A DNA stretch of 64,000 nucleotides from Tetrahymena elliotti 4EA (Eukaryota > Ciliophora > Oligohymenophorea > Hymenostomatida > Tetrahymenidae). Below are positions 52,301 through 62,486 of the stretch, piece after piece; position 1 is the stretch's first letter, and each line of letters opens with the position of its first letter. The position numbers and the translations under genes were made by a program. The notes under the pieces were generated by a model that was given only the letters and a program-made list of their open reading frames with translations, made no database searches and was not told the origin of the DNA. The DNA lies in the NCBI GenBank assembly GCA_000231825.2, contig JH720312.1, positions 1,084,236 to 1,148,235 of the forward strand, in the 5' to 3' direction.

Positions 52301-53244
52301 TGATAAATGCAAGCAAGATTACATTTAACAATAAAAATCTAAAAATTTCAGTAAAAAATTTACCATAAATATTCATCAAATTAGTGCGATAGTCAAAAGA
52401 AGTAATTAAAATCTGTTAAAATATATTGTTTTTTATGATTTAATCCACTCTAAACTGCTTTTATTGATTAAAATAAGATGTTTTCTTTTCAATGTACTAC
52501 ACCCTTATAAATATTAGAAATGTTAATGTCCAAAGAATCTACCGAAGTCCATCTACCCATACATCTGCTAAACAATAAGTAACCCAAGCTTACGAAAGGA
52601 TAATAGCTACCATTTAGACTATGAAATCACTGGGAGAAACAATATAGTAAAGTACAAAAATCTAGTTGTATAAAAAATTATTATTAAAAGTTAAATATAG
52701 AAATATGTCTATTCATTCATTAAAAACTAAGAAGAAACATAGTAAAACAAATTTAAATATTTACTTAGCCATTACTAAAAAAAGTATATTTAGAAATACC
52801 ATCAGAAACTAGGAATCTGGTATGAGCGAATGAGATGTAAATGAAGGTCAAAGCATAAATATACTTATAAAACCTTCTAAAGTAGAAGCAAAGTCCAAAA
52901 ACTAGAATAGGAGAGAAAATGTTTATTAAAAAGAGTAACTTAAAATCACTAACTGTATAAATAATATTCATCAGCACCTAGTATGCCATGATAACAGCAA
53001 CTTATCTTATTCTCTAAAATAATTTAAAATAATTTAAGATTAAACAACCTTTTTATAATCAAAGCTCATTAGTGAGTAAACTAAATATCAATTAATAATG
53101 TTTTTTTACCTCTCTTGATTCCTCTTAATAGAAATCGTCTTCCATCTTACTATTTAAATATTTCAGAGTTATGCTATTATAGAACACATCTTGAGTTGAC
53201 TTGAATTTTTCAATAATTTGTTATTTAATTTTCGAAAACTTCAT
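49315..53244 (-). CDS. Membrane protein with pseudo-histidine-kinase-like C-terminus (F)
   Basis: Four exons: 53244-53110, 53013-52765, 52661-52364 and 52295-49315, giving 1220 residues. It is a tandem paralogue of gene E: the same intron phases, the same sizes for exons 2 and 3, and matching text such as QFRVDQ.IKNNIFQQI at the membrane exit. Several hydrophobic segments (KLLFLINIFSPILVFGLCFY and IFVLYYIVSPSDFIV) lie in residues about 46-200. Then come a PAS-sized region with PLLMIIFENQEIVKSN and a DHp-position helix (LLNFFQEVNSKCNTL) without His. A long Q/N/S-rich linker leads to the ATPase-like run DILEEIQIFNNQIKIKWDQN and YILRSFLSSMLVIN (N-box Asn to Ser). The distal helix is IIKLIIQKIGPYPL. 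The likely role is sensing or scaffolding at a membrane rather than phosphotransfer. Confidence 0.87.
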
Positions 53245-53637
53245 TTCTTTCCTTTTGCTTTCTTTCACCTCAATCTTCAAAATAAATTTTAAGAAGCTTT
53301 TCACTGAAATTCTATTTATATTTTGAATCAAAAAATTTTTACACTGAATAATGAATTATTGTAATTATTAACAAAAATCAACAAATCATGCATAATACAA
53401 CCTATTATTCTTATATTTGGAATTACAAGATCATTTGATAATAATTATTGCAAATTTATCTAAGTATTATAATTTATTAAAGGTAATTATTCACTTATAC
53501 TCTGCTTCTGAACATAAAATCAAATTTTAGTTTAATAAATAAATTCAAGCGTTAAATATCCAAGAGAAAAATTATTTAAATTTTACAATTTTCAAACAAA
53601 CAAATCTTGATAAATAAAAATAGGATTATACGTTAAT
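53245..53637. other. Intergenic, LRR gene 3' end to gene F start
   Basis: About 0.4 kb, AT-rich, with nothing recognised. Confidence 0.55.
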
Positions 53638-56167
53638 TCATTAAATATTTATTTCTTAAAAGCCTAGCATTAAAGTATTTGAATATTCACTGACCTCTAA
53701 AATTTTTTAAATGCCTTGTTCATACTATACTTACTAAAAGTATAAAATTATAAATATGACATATTGATGAATAAAAGTAATTGTATACCTTTCAAATACT
53801 TCGATGCTCTATAAAGAAACAATATATCCTATTCTATTCATAGTTAAATCTATTTAATCAAGCAAAATATGGGATGACTTTAGAATTTTCTCACTCACTC
53901 CAAAAATTATACTCAACCTATCAAAGTAATAAGGCAAATTTATGAGGTAATTGCATAAATTAGAGATTGAGTTCATATTCTTTTTCTAATCCCTTTAATA
54001 GAATTTTATTAAAGTATTTTTGAATTTTTTCATAAGAAAAATAAATTTACATCGAATAGCAAATGAACTATCTAACCTTTGTGTTCAACCTAAGTTTTTC
54101 TATTAAATCTATTACATCCTCCTACCCAAAACCTATGTTTCTTTAAAAAAAATAAAAATACTTACACAAATAATATTTTAATAATAATTAACAAAAAATG
54201 ATAAAAATACCTTGTAAGAAATGTAAGCGATTATAAATTTTTGATATTATTAAGCGAATTTAATTAAAATTTCTCCTCTATTGCATTTTTGCTTTTACTG
54301 ATCGCAAATCTAAAATTAATAAAGAATTTTAGGCAAAGTATTCCAAATTCAATAAAAATTAATATAAATTCAGATATTTTAGGGTTTTATTACCTGCTAT
54401 CCAAATGAATTTTTTTTAAGTTTTATTTACTAAATGTAATGTCATCGAATAGTTTTTAGAAATCACCACAACTATTTTAAATTAATTTATTGTTTAAAGG
54501 TAATACTAATTTTCAAAATAACCTTATTTATATCACTAGACTTAATTCGTTTAAATTCACTAACTATCTAATGAATCCTCCTAAATCATTGAAAAAGTCG
54601 CTCTTGTAATTTAATCCACTATATTACAATAAATTTTATTTTAAAATCAAATTTATGTCTAAGAATTACTTGAAATTAAGAGATAGTTCTTAAAGACTTA
54701 GGTTTGAAGTAAAGTTGCTCAGAAACAACTAACAATTTTTTTCTGCTAGCTTGACCCTCCTATGTAATATAATAAATTTCAACTCTATATCTTTGAAAAT
54801 AATTTACTCTAAGTTTAAATTTAACTTCTTTAAGCTCTTAATAATTTTATCATCTGAATTCTTCTAATTATCAGTTTTGTATGTTAATTTGTTTCCACTT
54901 TAAATAAATAAATAGATTAAATATCATGTTTTAATTAACCACACAAAAGCATTAATTACCAAAAATTAATACAAAGATTTTATAAATTTTGTAATCTCTT
55001 AAGCCTGCTCATAAAGTAATCTCCATCTATTTCTAACTCACAGTCTCTTTATTAAATATTAAATTATTTAAAAACAAAATATTTTGAAAAATACTCCACT
55101 TAGATTTCAACAGAGAAAAGCTATTTATTTTCTAAGCAATATTAGATACACTGAAAATTCTGCTAAGACAAAAAAGTGTCACTATTTATAATTAAATTTG
55201 TCAAAACATTGAGCAATTTTTAAAAAAATTAAGAACCTCAATTTTAGAATAACTGACTAGAGCTACTTGTAGTTCTACTTAAAAAATATCTTTAAGTATT
55301 CCAAGCAATAATCATCATTAATAGTACAATAGCTATTTAATAATATTATTTTTATCAAAAAATAATTTTTATTCTTTTACTTTAAATTGCAGTATAAATT
55401 TTTTATATTTTAATTAAGATTGCTGAAAGTTTCATTTTCTAAAGTTATATTTTAAATTTCTATCCCGAAGTCATTTAGAGAAGGAAGATCCTTAACAGAA
55501 GATATTAGTAAAGTGAAATCACTACTTTCAACTTATGTCAATTATTTAATATATATATGATAGTAATTGAGTTGCATACATTACTATGCTGCAGATGCTA
55601 TCTCATGAATATCGTGTCCTGTTACTCCTGTATTACTAAATAAAATATTTTAACGTTTAACTATTTTTTCTTAAAAATTTACAACAAATCTAAGTAGAGA
55701 TATTTTAGATTTTCTAATCCTTTAAATAATCTTCCTAAACACTTAAATCCTTCAATTTTAATATAACACCTTCTATTAAAAATAAATAATTTGAATCAGA
55801 CAAAGATCATATATTAGAACAAAGAAGAAATTTTAAATTACTCAAATTTTAGTTTTAATCCTTATAAATTAGGGTATTTTTTTGTTACTTTTTAAGAAAA
55901 CTGCTTAACAACTTGGTCATCAATATATCTTTCTTCCCTTTTTCAATATAATCTTATGAATACGTGTAGTAAAATAAAAATAGATACCCATTGTAAACTA
56001 TATTAGAAACTAATTCTACATCTTCTAATTAGCTGATATGACTAATAATTTAAAATATTTACAAAAAAGAGTTCAATTTATTTCATAAAGAATGATGAAG
56101 GTATAAATTTAATTAAAGTATAAAAATGTTAATACGAAATCTCAATCTGATCTAGTTTTCGCTTCAT
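53638..56167 (-). CDS. Intron-dense leucine-rich-repeat protein
   Basis: ATG 56167 (MKRKLDQIEISYQHFYTL) to a probable TGA at 53638-53640 (end LMLGFQEINIQ). Between them is a series of short exons, most ending in an LRR-like L..L.L core cut by a GT donor. Clear pieces read IEGFKCLGRLFKGLENLKYL, IIKSLKKLNLNLE, LSNFTSNLSLQELSLNF, GGFIRQLVNLNELSL and NSLNNIKNLQSLTFL. A further piece, TGVTGHDIHEIASAA, resembles the RNI-type repeats common in ciliate LRR proteins. The start, the final exons and most repeat exons are convincing. I did not fix every intron border, so the protein length is uncertain (several hundred residues). No kinase or membrane domain was found. It probably serves as a protein-interaction scaffold; partners are unknown. 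Confidence 0.7.
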
Positions 56168-56362
56168 TTTATTTTTATTTTTGCAGAAATATTTTAGTTT
56201 TTTATCTCAAATAATGAATGTAAAAAATATTAATTTCTTAAATTAATTAAAAAAGGCTTTTTCCAAGTTTTTGGATCTTAAAAAAAATAAATCTTTCATT
56301 AAGTGTAAAGAAAATAAAAATATTAAATTTATTCAATACTAAATACAAATTAGAATATAAAC
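56168..56362. other. Short spacer, AKR 3' end to LRR gene start
   Basis: Only 195 nt separate the two genes, so the LRR promoter must be compact or overlap the AKR 3' end. Confidence 0.5.
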
Positions 56363-57256
56363 TCAATCAAAAATAGGAATGAATTAGAAAGGTTAAAATG
56401 TTGCAGGTTATATGGTTCTGTGATTGACATCTAATTTTTTAAGTTCGTCGATATCTCTTTATTCTAGAACTATGTTGATAGAATCGAAGTTCTCCTTTAA
56501 TCTGAAAGACTTTTCAGTTTTAGGAATAACTGATATACCTTGTTAAATAAGGAAAGCAAGTAAAATTTAAGTAACAGGAGCATTATATCTTTTAGCTATG
56601 TCATTTAAGATCTAGTTATTAATAACTTCAGTATATCTTGCAAGTGGGGAGTAGGCAGTTACATGAATATTGGCCCTTTTGCAAAACTCAATCAATCTAT
56701 TTTGTTGAAGGAAAACATGAAGCTCTACTTACAATGTGACAGGCTTAATTTTAGCATATGATAGTAAATCGACTAAACCTTAAACATTAAAATTAGACAC
56801 TCCCAATGATTTAGTTAAACCCCTTCTCTATATTTCTTCTAGCTCAGTCCAAACTTAATGAACTGGCTTATGGTTCCATTCAAGTTATTCAGATGGAGGG
56901 GTGAATGACCAATGTAAGTAAAGCAAATCTAAATATTCTACTTAAAGATCCTTTAATGTTTAGCTGATAACATCACTAACAACTTCATTCTTATTTGACA
57001 TAATCTTAGAAACTAAGAAAATGTCTTCTCTTTTGTATACTCCTTCACTAAAAATCTATTTAAATGCTTCACCAATAAATGCTTCATTTTCATAAACTTT
57101 AGCAGTATCAAAATGACGATATCCAACATCTAAAGCAGTTCTAATAAGTTCTGTCATTTGATCTCTATTTGTTGTCAAAAAGGTTCCTAAGCCAATAACA
57201 GGAATCTTGTTTCCATCATTGAGCAAAATAGTTTAAGCAAGTTTAGTAGTTTTCAT
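56363..57256 (-). CDS. Aldo/keto reductase
   Basis: A single exon of 298 codons (297 residues), ATG 57256 to TGA 56363. This is a typical AKR-fold NAD(P)H-dependent carbonyl reductase. The catalytic tetrad is complete and at standard spacing: Asp50 and Tyr55 in HFDTAKVYENE, Lys84 in FLVSKI, and His115 in LDLLYLHW. SLGVSNFN, the Gln in TLQVELH, YSPLA and the cofactor loop IPKTEK...RLKEN also fit the family. It probably works in the cytosol on small aldehydes or ketones; the exact substrate cannot be told. The stop lies 15 codons beyond the usual AKR end because a TAA (Gln) is read through to TGA. It lies in the same orientation as, and 1.3 kb from, the diflavin reductase gene, but nothing ties them functionally. 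Confidence 0.95.
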
Positions 57257-58514
57257 ATTTTAATTTAGTTTAATATTTTATTTTTTACATAATATATAAA
57301 AATATTCTGTCTTTTTTTCTGATTTTAAATAATATTAAAAAAATCTTAGAAAATTTTTAGAAATTTTAGTTACTCTAATCTCTTCAGAATTTAGAAAAAG
57401 ATCAAAAATAAATTCATAAATACTTCAAACAAAATACTATAAAAAGCTGGTTTATTGAATCAAGATGGCTAAACTTTAAAATAATTATAATCTACTTACA
57501 ATTTTAATAAACATATTTCTTCCTTTTTAATTATCTTCTTTTATATAACCTAAAAATCTTGTTTTAAAATGATTATTACGGAGTTGTTTTAATGAGCTAA
57601 AATGTGATTTAATTTATCTAAAATTAAAAAATATAAATTTAGAAATTAATTAATGTTCTTTCATTTTTCTAAAATGTTCCTTAAATAAAAAACTTACTAA
57701 CGCTCAATAGATTTAATTAATATGTCTTTGTTTTATTTTTTTTATTACAAAATGTTTTGACCAACTAAAATACATCATTCGTTTATAATTAAAACAAAAA
57801 ATTATTTTCTTTTATAATTTAACCAAATTAGAATTTAATCATTTATTTGTGCTAAAATTATTAAAACAAAAAAATTAAATCACCATTTATTTTGAAAATA
57901 AATAATTTTAATTCATTTTTTATATTTATTTTCCACTTAAGATTTGAATTAATAAAATTTATTGTAAATAAAATTATTATTTTTAAACAAAAATACAATC
58001 CCACCAAGATTTTAAAAAAACAAATAATTATTTTTTTCTAAAAAGTTAACAATTTTTATTTGAAGAAAAAATAAAAAGCAAAAATGATTATCTTCAAAAT
58101 AAATAAAATAATTGATAATAACCTCTAAAAATATATTTTCTTAATTTTTATTTTTTTTACACAATACTTAAGATTAAATAAGATAATCCATAATTTTTTA
58201 TTGTGCAAAAGAAATGAAGAAAAAATGGTTTTCAAATGTAGCTTTTTTTTGCTTTCAAAATATGTAAAACAAAATAAATTTAAAAATCCTTGAGTCTTTC
58301 ATTTAATAAAATCTATTAATGTATTGTAAAAAATTATTTTTATTATTTTTTGAGAAAATATTCTTAATAGTCGACAAATAAATGATTGTTGATTTTTTGA
58401 TCAAAGTTAGATAATTATTAAATGAAGAAAATATTATCATAGAGAAAAACTTGATACAACAAAAAATGTATCGTTTTCACAAATTAAACGAATAAAATAA
58501 TTTATTATAAATCT
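57257..58514. other. Intergenic, diflavin reductase 3' end to AKR start
   Basis: About 1.3 kb of AT-rich sequence with no exon-like frame and no recognisable element. Confidence 0.6.
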
Positions 58515-60928
58515 TCAACCCCAAACCTCCATAATTATACGTTTTTCGGACTCAAGATCAGATATTTTTGAATATGCTAAATAAGGAATTAACCCTTCTT
58601 TTTCTTGATACATATTGATTACAAATTCCTTAACTGATTCTCCTACTGCTTTAGAGCCACAAACATAGATAGTTCCTTGTTTGTTTAAGAAAAGATCAGC
58701 AATTTATTCTAAATCTTACTACAACAAATCTTAAACATAAACTTTGTTAGGACCATCTCTTGAAAAGGCTAATCTGAGCTTATTGCATATTTTAGATTTT
58801 TCAAAGCCCTCTAAATCACTTTTATATATGAAATCTACATTCTTGCCTCTACAACCAAAATAAAGAACACTCTCGCCAAATGAAGTGTTTTATTAAGAAT
58901 TTTCTAAGAATTATTTTTCTTACAAAAAGGCTCTGAATGGAGCAAGACCAGCACCTGGACCAATCATAATAACAGGCTTTTCTTTATCTTATGGAAGCTT
59001 AAAAGTACTTTCTTAGTGGAAAATTCTGATTTTTTTATTTTAGTAGTTCGTTTTTAAGGCAGTAAAGAATGAAGATGCCTAACCATTACGAGTACCAGAA
59101 GGATCTTTAACTTTAGATATTGAGATGCACATTTGGAGATTTTAAGGGTTGCTCTTGTTTGAAGATGAAATAGTATAGAAACGAGGGAAAATTCGATTAC
59201 TTATTTTAATCAAATTTAGTAAAGGAATTCTTATTTTGTATTGTTTGCTTAATGAAAAGATAGAGTGATTTTTTTCTCTAATATTTTACTCAAATCCTTA
59301 GCTATCACTTATCCACTTTTCACAATCAGCTACAAATTATTGATTTCCACTTAAATCTGCTAAACTCTATAAAATTGTTTTGTTAACAGGACCAAACAAA
59401 TCACAAAACTTGGATAAAAAGGTGTTGACTTTCATAGGAGTGGGTAAAGGTAATTTTGTTCTTTCTTACGAAGGTTCAAGAACAAAGATATCTTCCAAAC
59501 TATACCCTTGAAGTTTAGCAAAATCTTCGACAGATTTTTAATCGTTTTCAGGGTAAACACCTAAATTTCCAGCAGTATCATACTTAAATCCACTTGTAGA
59601 AATGTCAAAGTCTACATGTAAGCAACTTGATTCTTGAGGCTTTTATCTTAACTCGCGAATTTCTTTAATTGGAGCATTAGTGGCATTAAAATACTCCCTT
59701 AGTCTACTTTCTATCTTTTGTTCTTCAAAATTATAGCTATCAAAATCAAGTTCATTAGTTGATTGTACTATTTTGAGTTAGAAGCCCGCTTCAGCACTAC
59801 GCAATTCCTTCAGAGTAATTTCGTGAGTTTTGAATTCCTCATTTAAGACATTCCATAAATTATCTTTCCATTTATTAAAATCTTAATCTGTGGTATCTTC
59901 AGCAGCATTCCCTTTTAAATTATTATTTTTTAAAATTTATTAATTATTTAATTTGAGTAATTCACCCATAATAACATAAAAAATTCCAGTAATTATAGTT
60001 AAACATAAAAAATACCTTTCCCCAAAGGATATAATCTTTTAGCTCCTAATTGCTCTAATTTAGAATCAATCTTAACTCCAAACCCAGCGAAATTTTCAAA
60101 AGTGCTATTTCCAAGTCCAAATACTGTGTACTTCATATGAGATAGCAGCTTAGGCTCTGCTTGGTTTGAAATCCATTCATAGAAGACTTATGCATCGCCT
60201 GTTGGGCCTCCTACTCCATAAGTAGATATTACAAAAATGACTCTATCCATATTGGTGAAATTAGTAGCATCAAAATCACCTAAATGGATAAGTTTTGGTT
60301 GATATTTATGGCTTTTAGCTTCAGCTATTAGGTTAGCAGCTAACCTAGCACTGTTACCTCCTGTTGTACCATAGATAACGTTAAGAAGCCCTCTTGTTTC
60401 TACTTTAACTTAATCGTCAATTTTGGGTATTTCCTCAACCTTATCAGCTATTAAAGAATATGATTAAATTTATTAAATATATGGTTTATTTTGCTAATTT
60501 TGTTCTTCCGTTTGTTGGTTTTCATCTAACTTAATTGAAGATTTATGTTTGGGTTGCTTCAAGATTGAACTTCTACTCTTTGAAATTTCGATAGAAGTAG
60601 ACTTTTTAAGAATGCTGTGAACTGGTTTTTGCTCTCCATCTTTAATATTAGATGATGATACAATAACAAATTCTTTTTTATCCTCTTATGAAACAGCATT
60701 CAGTCTTTTGGTGTATGGTAAATTTTATGCATCAATTTCGGAAGACAGAGAATTTTGGGTATTACTTTAACAGCAAGAAGCCTTTGATCCCATAATCCTA
60801 TTTTTCAACCTTTAAACTAATGAGCTTTTTGATAATGCAAATGCAGCTACTATGAATGATATTCCAAACGCTAAAGTTCTTTTATTTATTCTTCTGTCTT
60901 CCAATATATTATTTATATAGGAAATCAT
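58515..60928 (-). CDS. NADPH-cytochrome P450 reductase-like diflavin reductase
   Basis: Two exons, 60928-60016 and 59911-58515, with one 104-nt intron, give 769 residues. The enzyme moves electrons from NADPH through FAD and FMN to P450s or similar haem proteins. An N-terminal hydrophobic anchor (TLAFGISFIVAAFALS, residues about 18-33) suggests ER-membrane attachment. The FMN/flavodoxin domain begins near residue 182 with VIYGTTGGNS and continues with STYGVGGPTGDA and FGLGNSTFENF. The connecting and FAD parts carry RFYTISSS and a GQASSFF loop. The NADPH part carries GPGAGLAPFRAF and YVCGSKAV. It ends EVWG, near the usual aromatic C-terminus. The linker between anchor and FMN domain is about 145 residues, much longer than in animal or yeast CPRs, and is Ser/Gln-rich. 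Methionine-synthase-reductase-like or novel diflavin reductases are alternatives, but the anchor favours CPR. Confidence 0.93.
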
Positions 60929-62486
60929 TAAACTAAATCCAACAAATTATAAATCAATCAAATAAAAATTAATTATTAAAATTTGCTAGGATCATATTAA
61001 GAATATAATAAGTATTATTTCCATTTAAAGACATCATACCAATTATTATCTTAATAACTCAATATCAATATCTGGGAGAATCTGTAAGAAATTACATACA
61101 ACTTCAATAAATTGTTTACATTTTAAAAATCAATATATTGTTCTCAGTCAAATTAAGATTATTATTTTATTTAATTCATATCTATTAATTCAAAGTAATT
61201 TACATATTTGCCATGTTCTTTTTTGAGAGTAAACCTCATATCTTTCTTCAATTTTTATTATTTCTACCATAAGTCGTATCTAGTAATTATACCAATGAAG
61301 TTAAGTAGTCAAATTCAGATTAATTAAATTTTAATTAATCCAATCTCAGAAATTAGTTTGAATTTTTTAAAATAGACAAAAAGATATTGTGATGTACATA
61401 AAGAGTATGGCACAATTTCTTAAAATTTAAGAAAAAATACAAACAATAACCTATCTTTTTGAATCAAATTTAACTTATGTAAACCTAAAATTTTAGCCTA
61501 AATAACTTTTTAAAATATATTTTAGATATTCTTTAAAGCATCATTCAAGATAAAACGTTTATGTTCAAAAAATAACTTTTATAAAATGACGTACTTTTGT
61601 TGTAGAAGTTTTCCAGAAAAATTAAAAAAGTGTGTAAAGACTTTAAAATCTACTTTACAAATATTTTTTAAAACTTAATTGCATAAATCTCTTTAAATTT
61701 TATTCAAAACTGTATGCTATTTTATAAAAAATAGTAAATTATTTCATATTCTTAATAGCTATTGAATATTACATGATGGTTATGTATGTATGAAATATAA
61801 ATGAAGAATGAGTATCATTGGCCAAATTTTATTAAAATTTATTTCCATGATAAAGAAATTTAATTAAGCCAAACAGCCAACAGTATAAAATAGACAATCA
61901 AATAGAACAGTTAGTTGCCATAAATTAAATTCCTTTTATTACATTAATTTATAAATTAATTAAATTTATACTTGCCGTAAATTCTAGATATCATAATTGA
62001 TTGACAGATTGATTTTTAAATTTAATTCTTTCTCATTTGTTTTTTATTATTAATATTCAAATTTAATCTTAACTTTAAATTTATTTTATTTTTTTATAAT
62101 TATTTTCATTTTCACTTTTAAGCGTTAAATACATAAATAATCTTTTAAAAAAGCAAACCTTTTTAGATTTGTCAATAATTTTAGGATTTTAAAGATTCTG
62201 AATAAATTCTGATAACTTCAGTACAAGTCAAAGTAATTAATAATTTATTTAAGATTTTCACAGTTTTTTCTCTTCAATAAAATTAAAATAAAATATTTTT
62301 TTTTATAAAAATAACAAATCAATCTCCAAATTTTTATTTTTTTAGAGAAATATTTTATTAATTTAAAGGTATTCGATATTCTTATAAATTCTGAAATACA
62401 TTTATAACAAGAAATGTAAGTATTAATTAATAATTTAGTCAAACATTTTTATTTTTTTAATTCAAGTTCTTTCATTTGTTTTTTGA
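60929..62486. other. Intergenic, gene J 3' end to diflavin reductase start
   Basis: About 1.6 kb of AT-rich sequence. No frame continues under the ciliate code long enough to suggest an exon, and no repeat was noticed. Confidence 0.55.
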
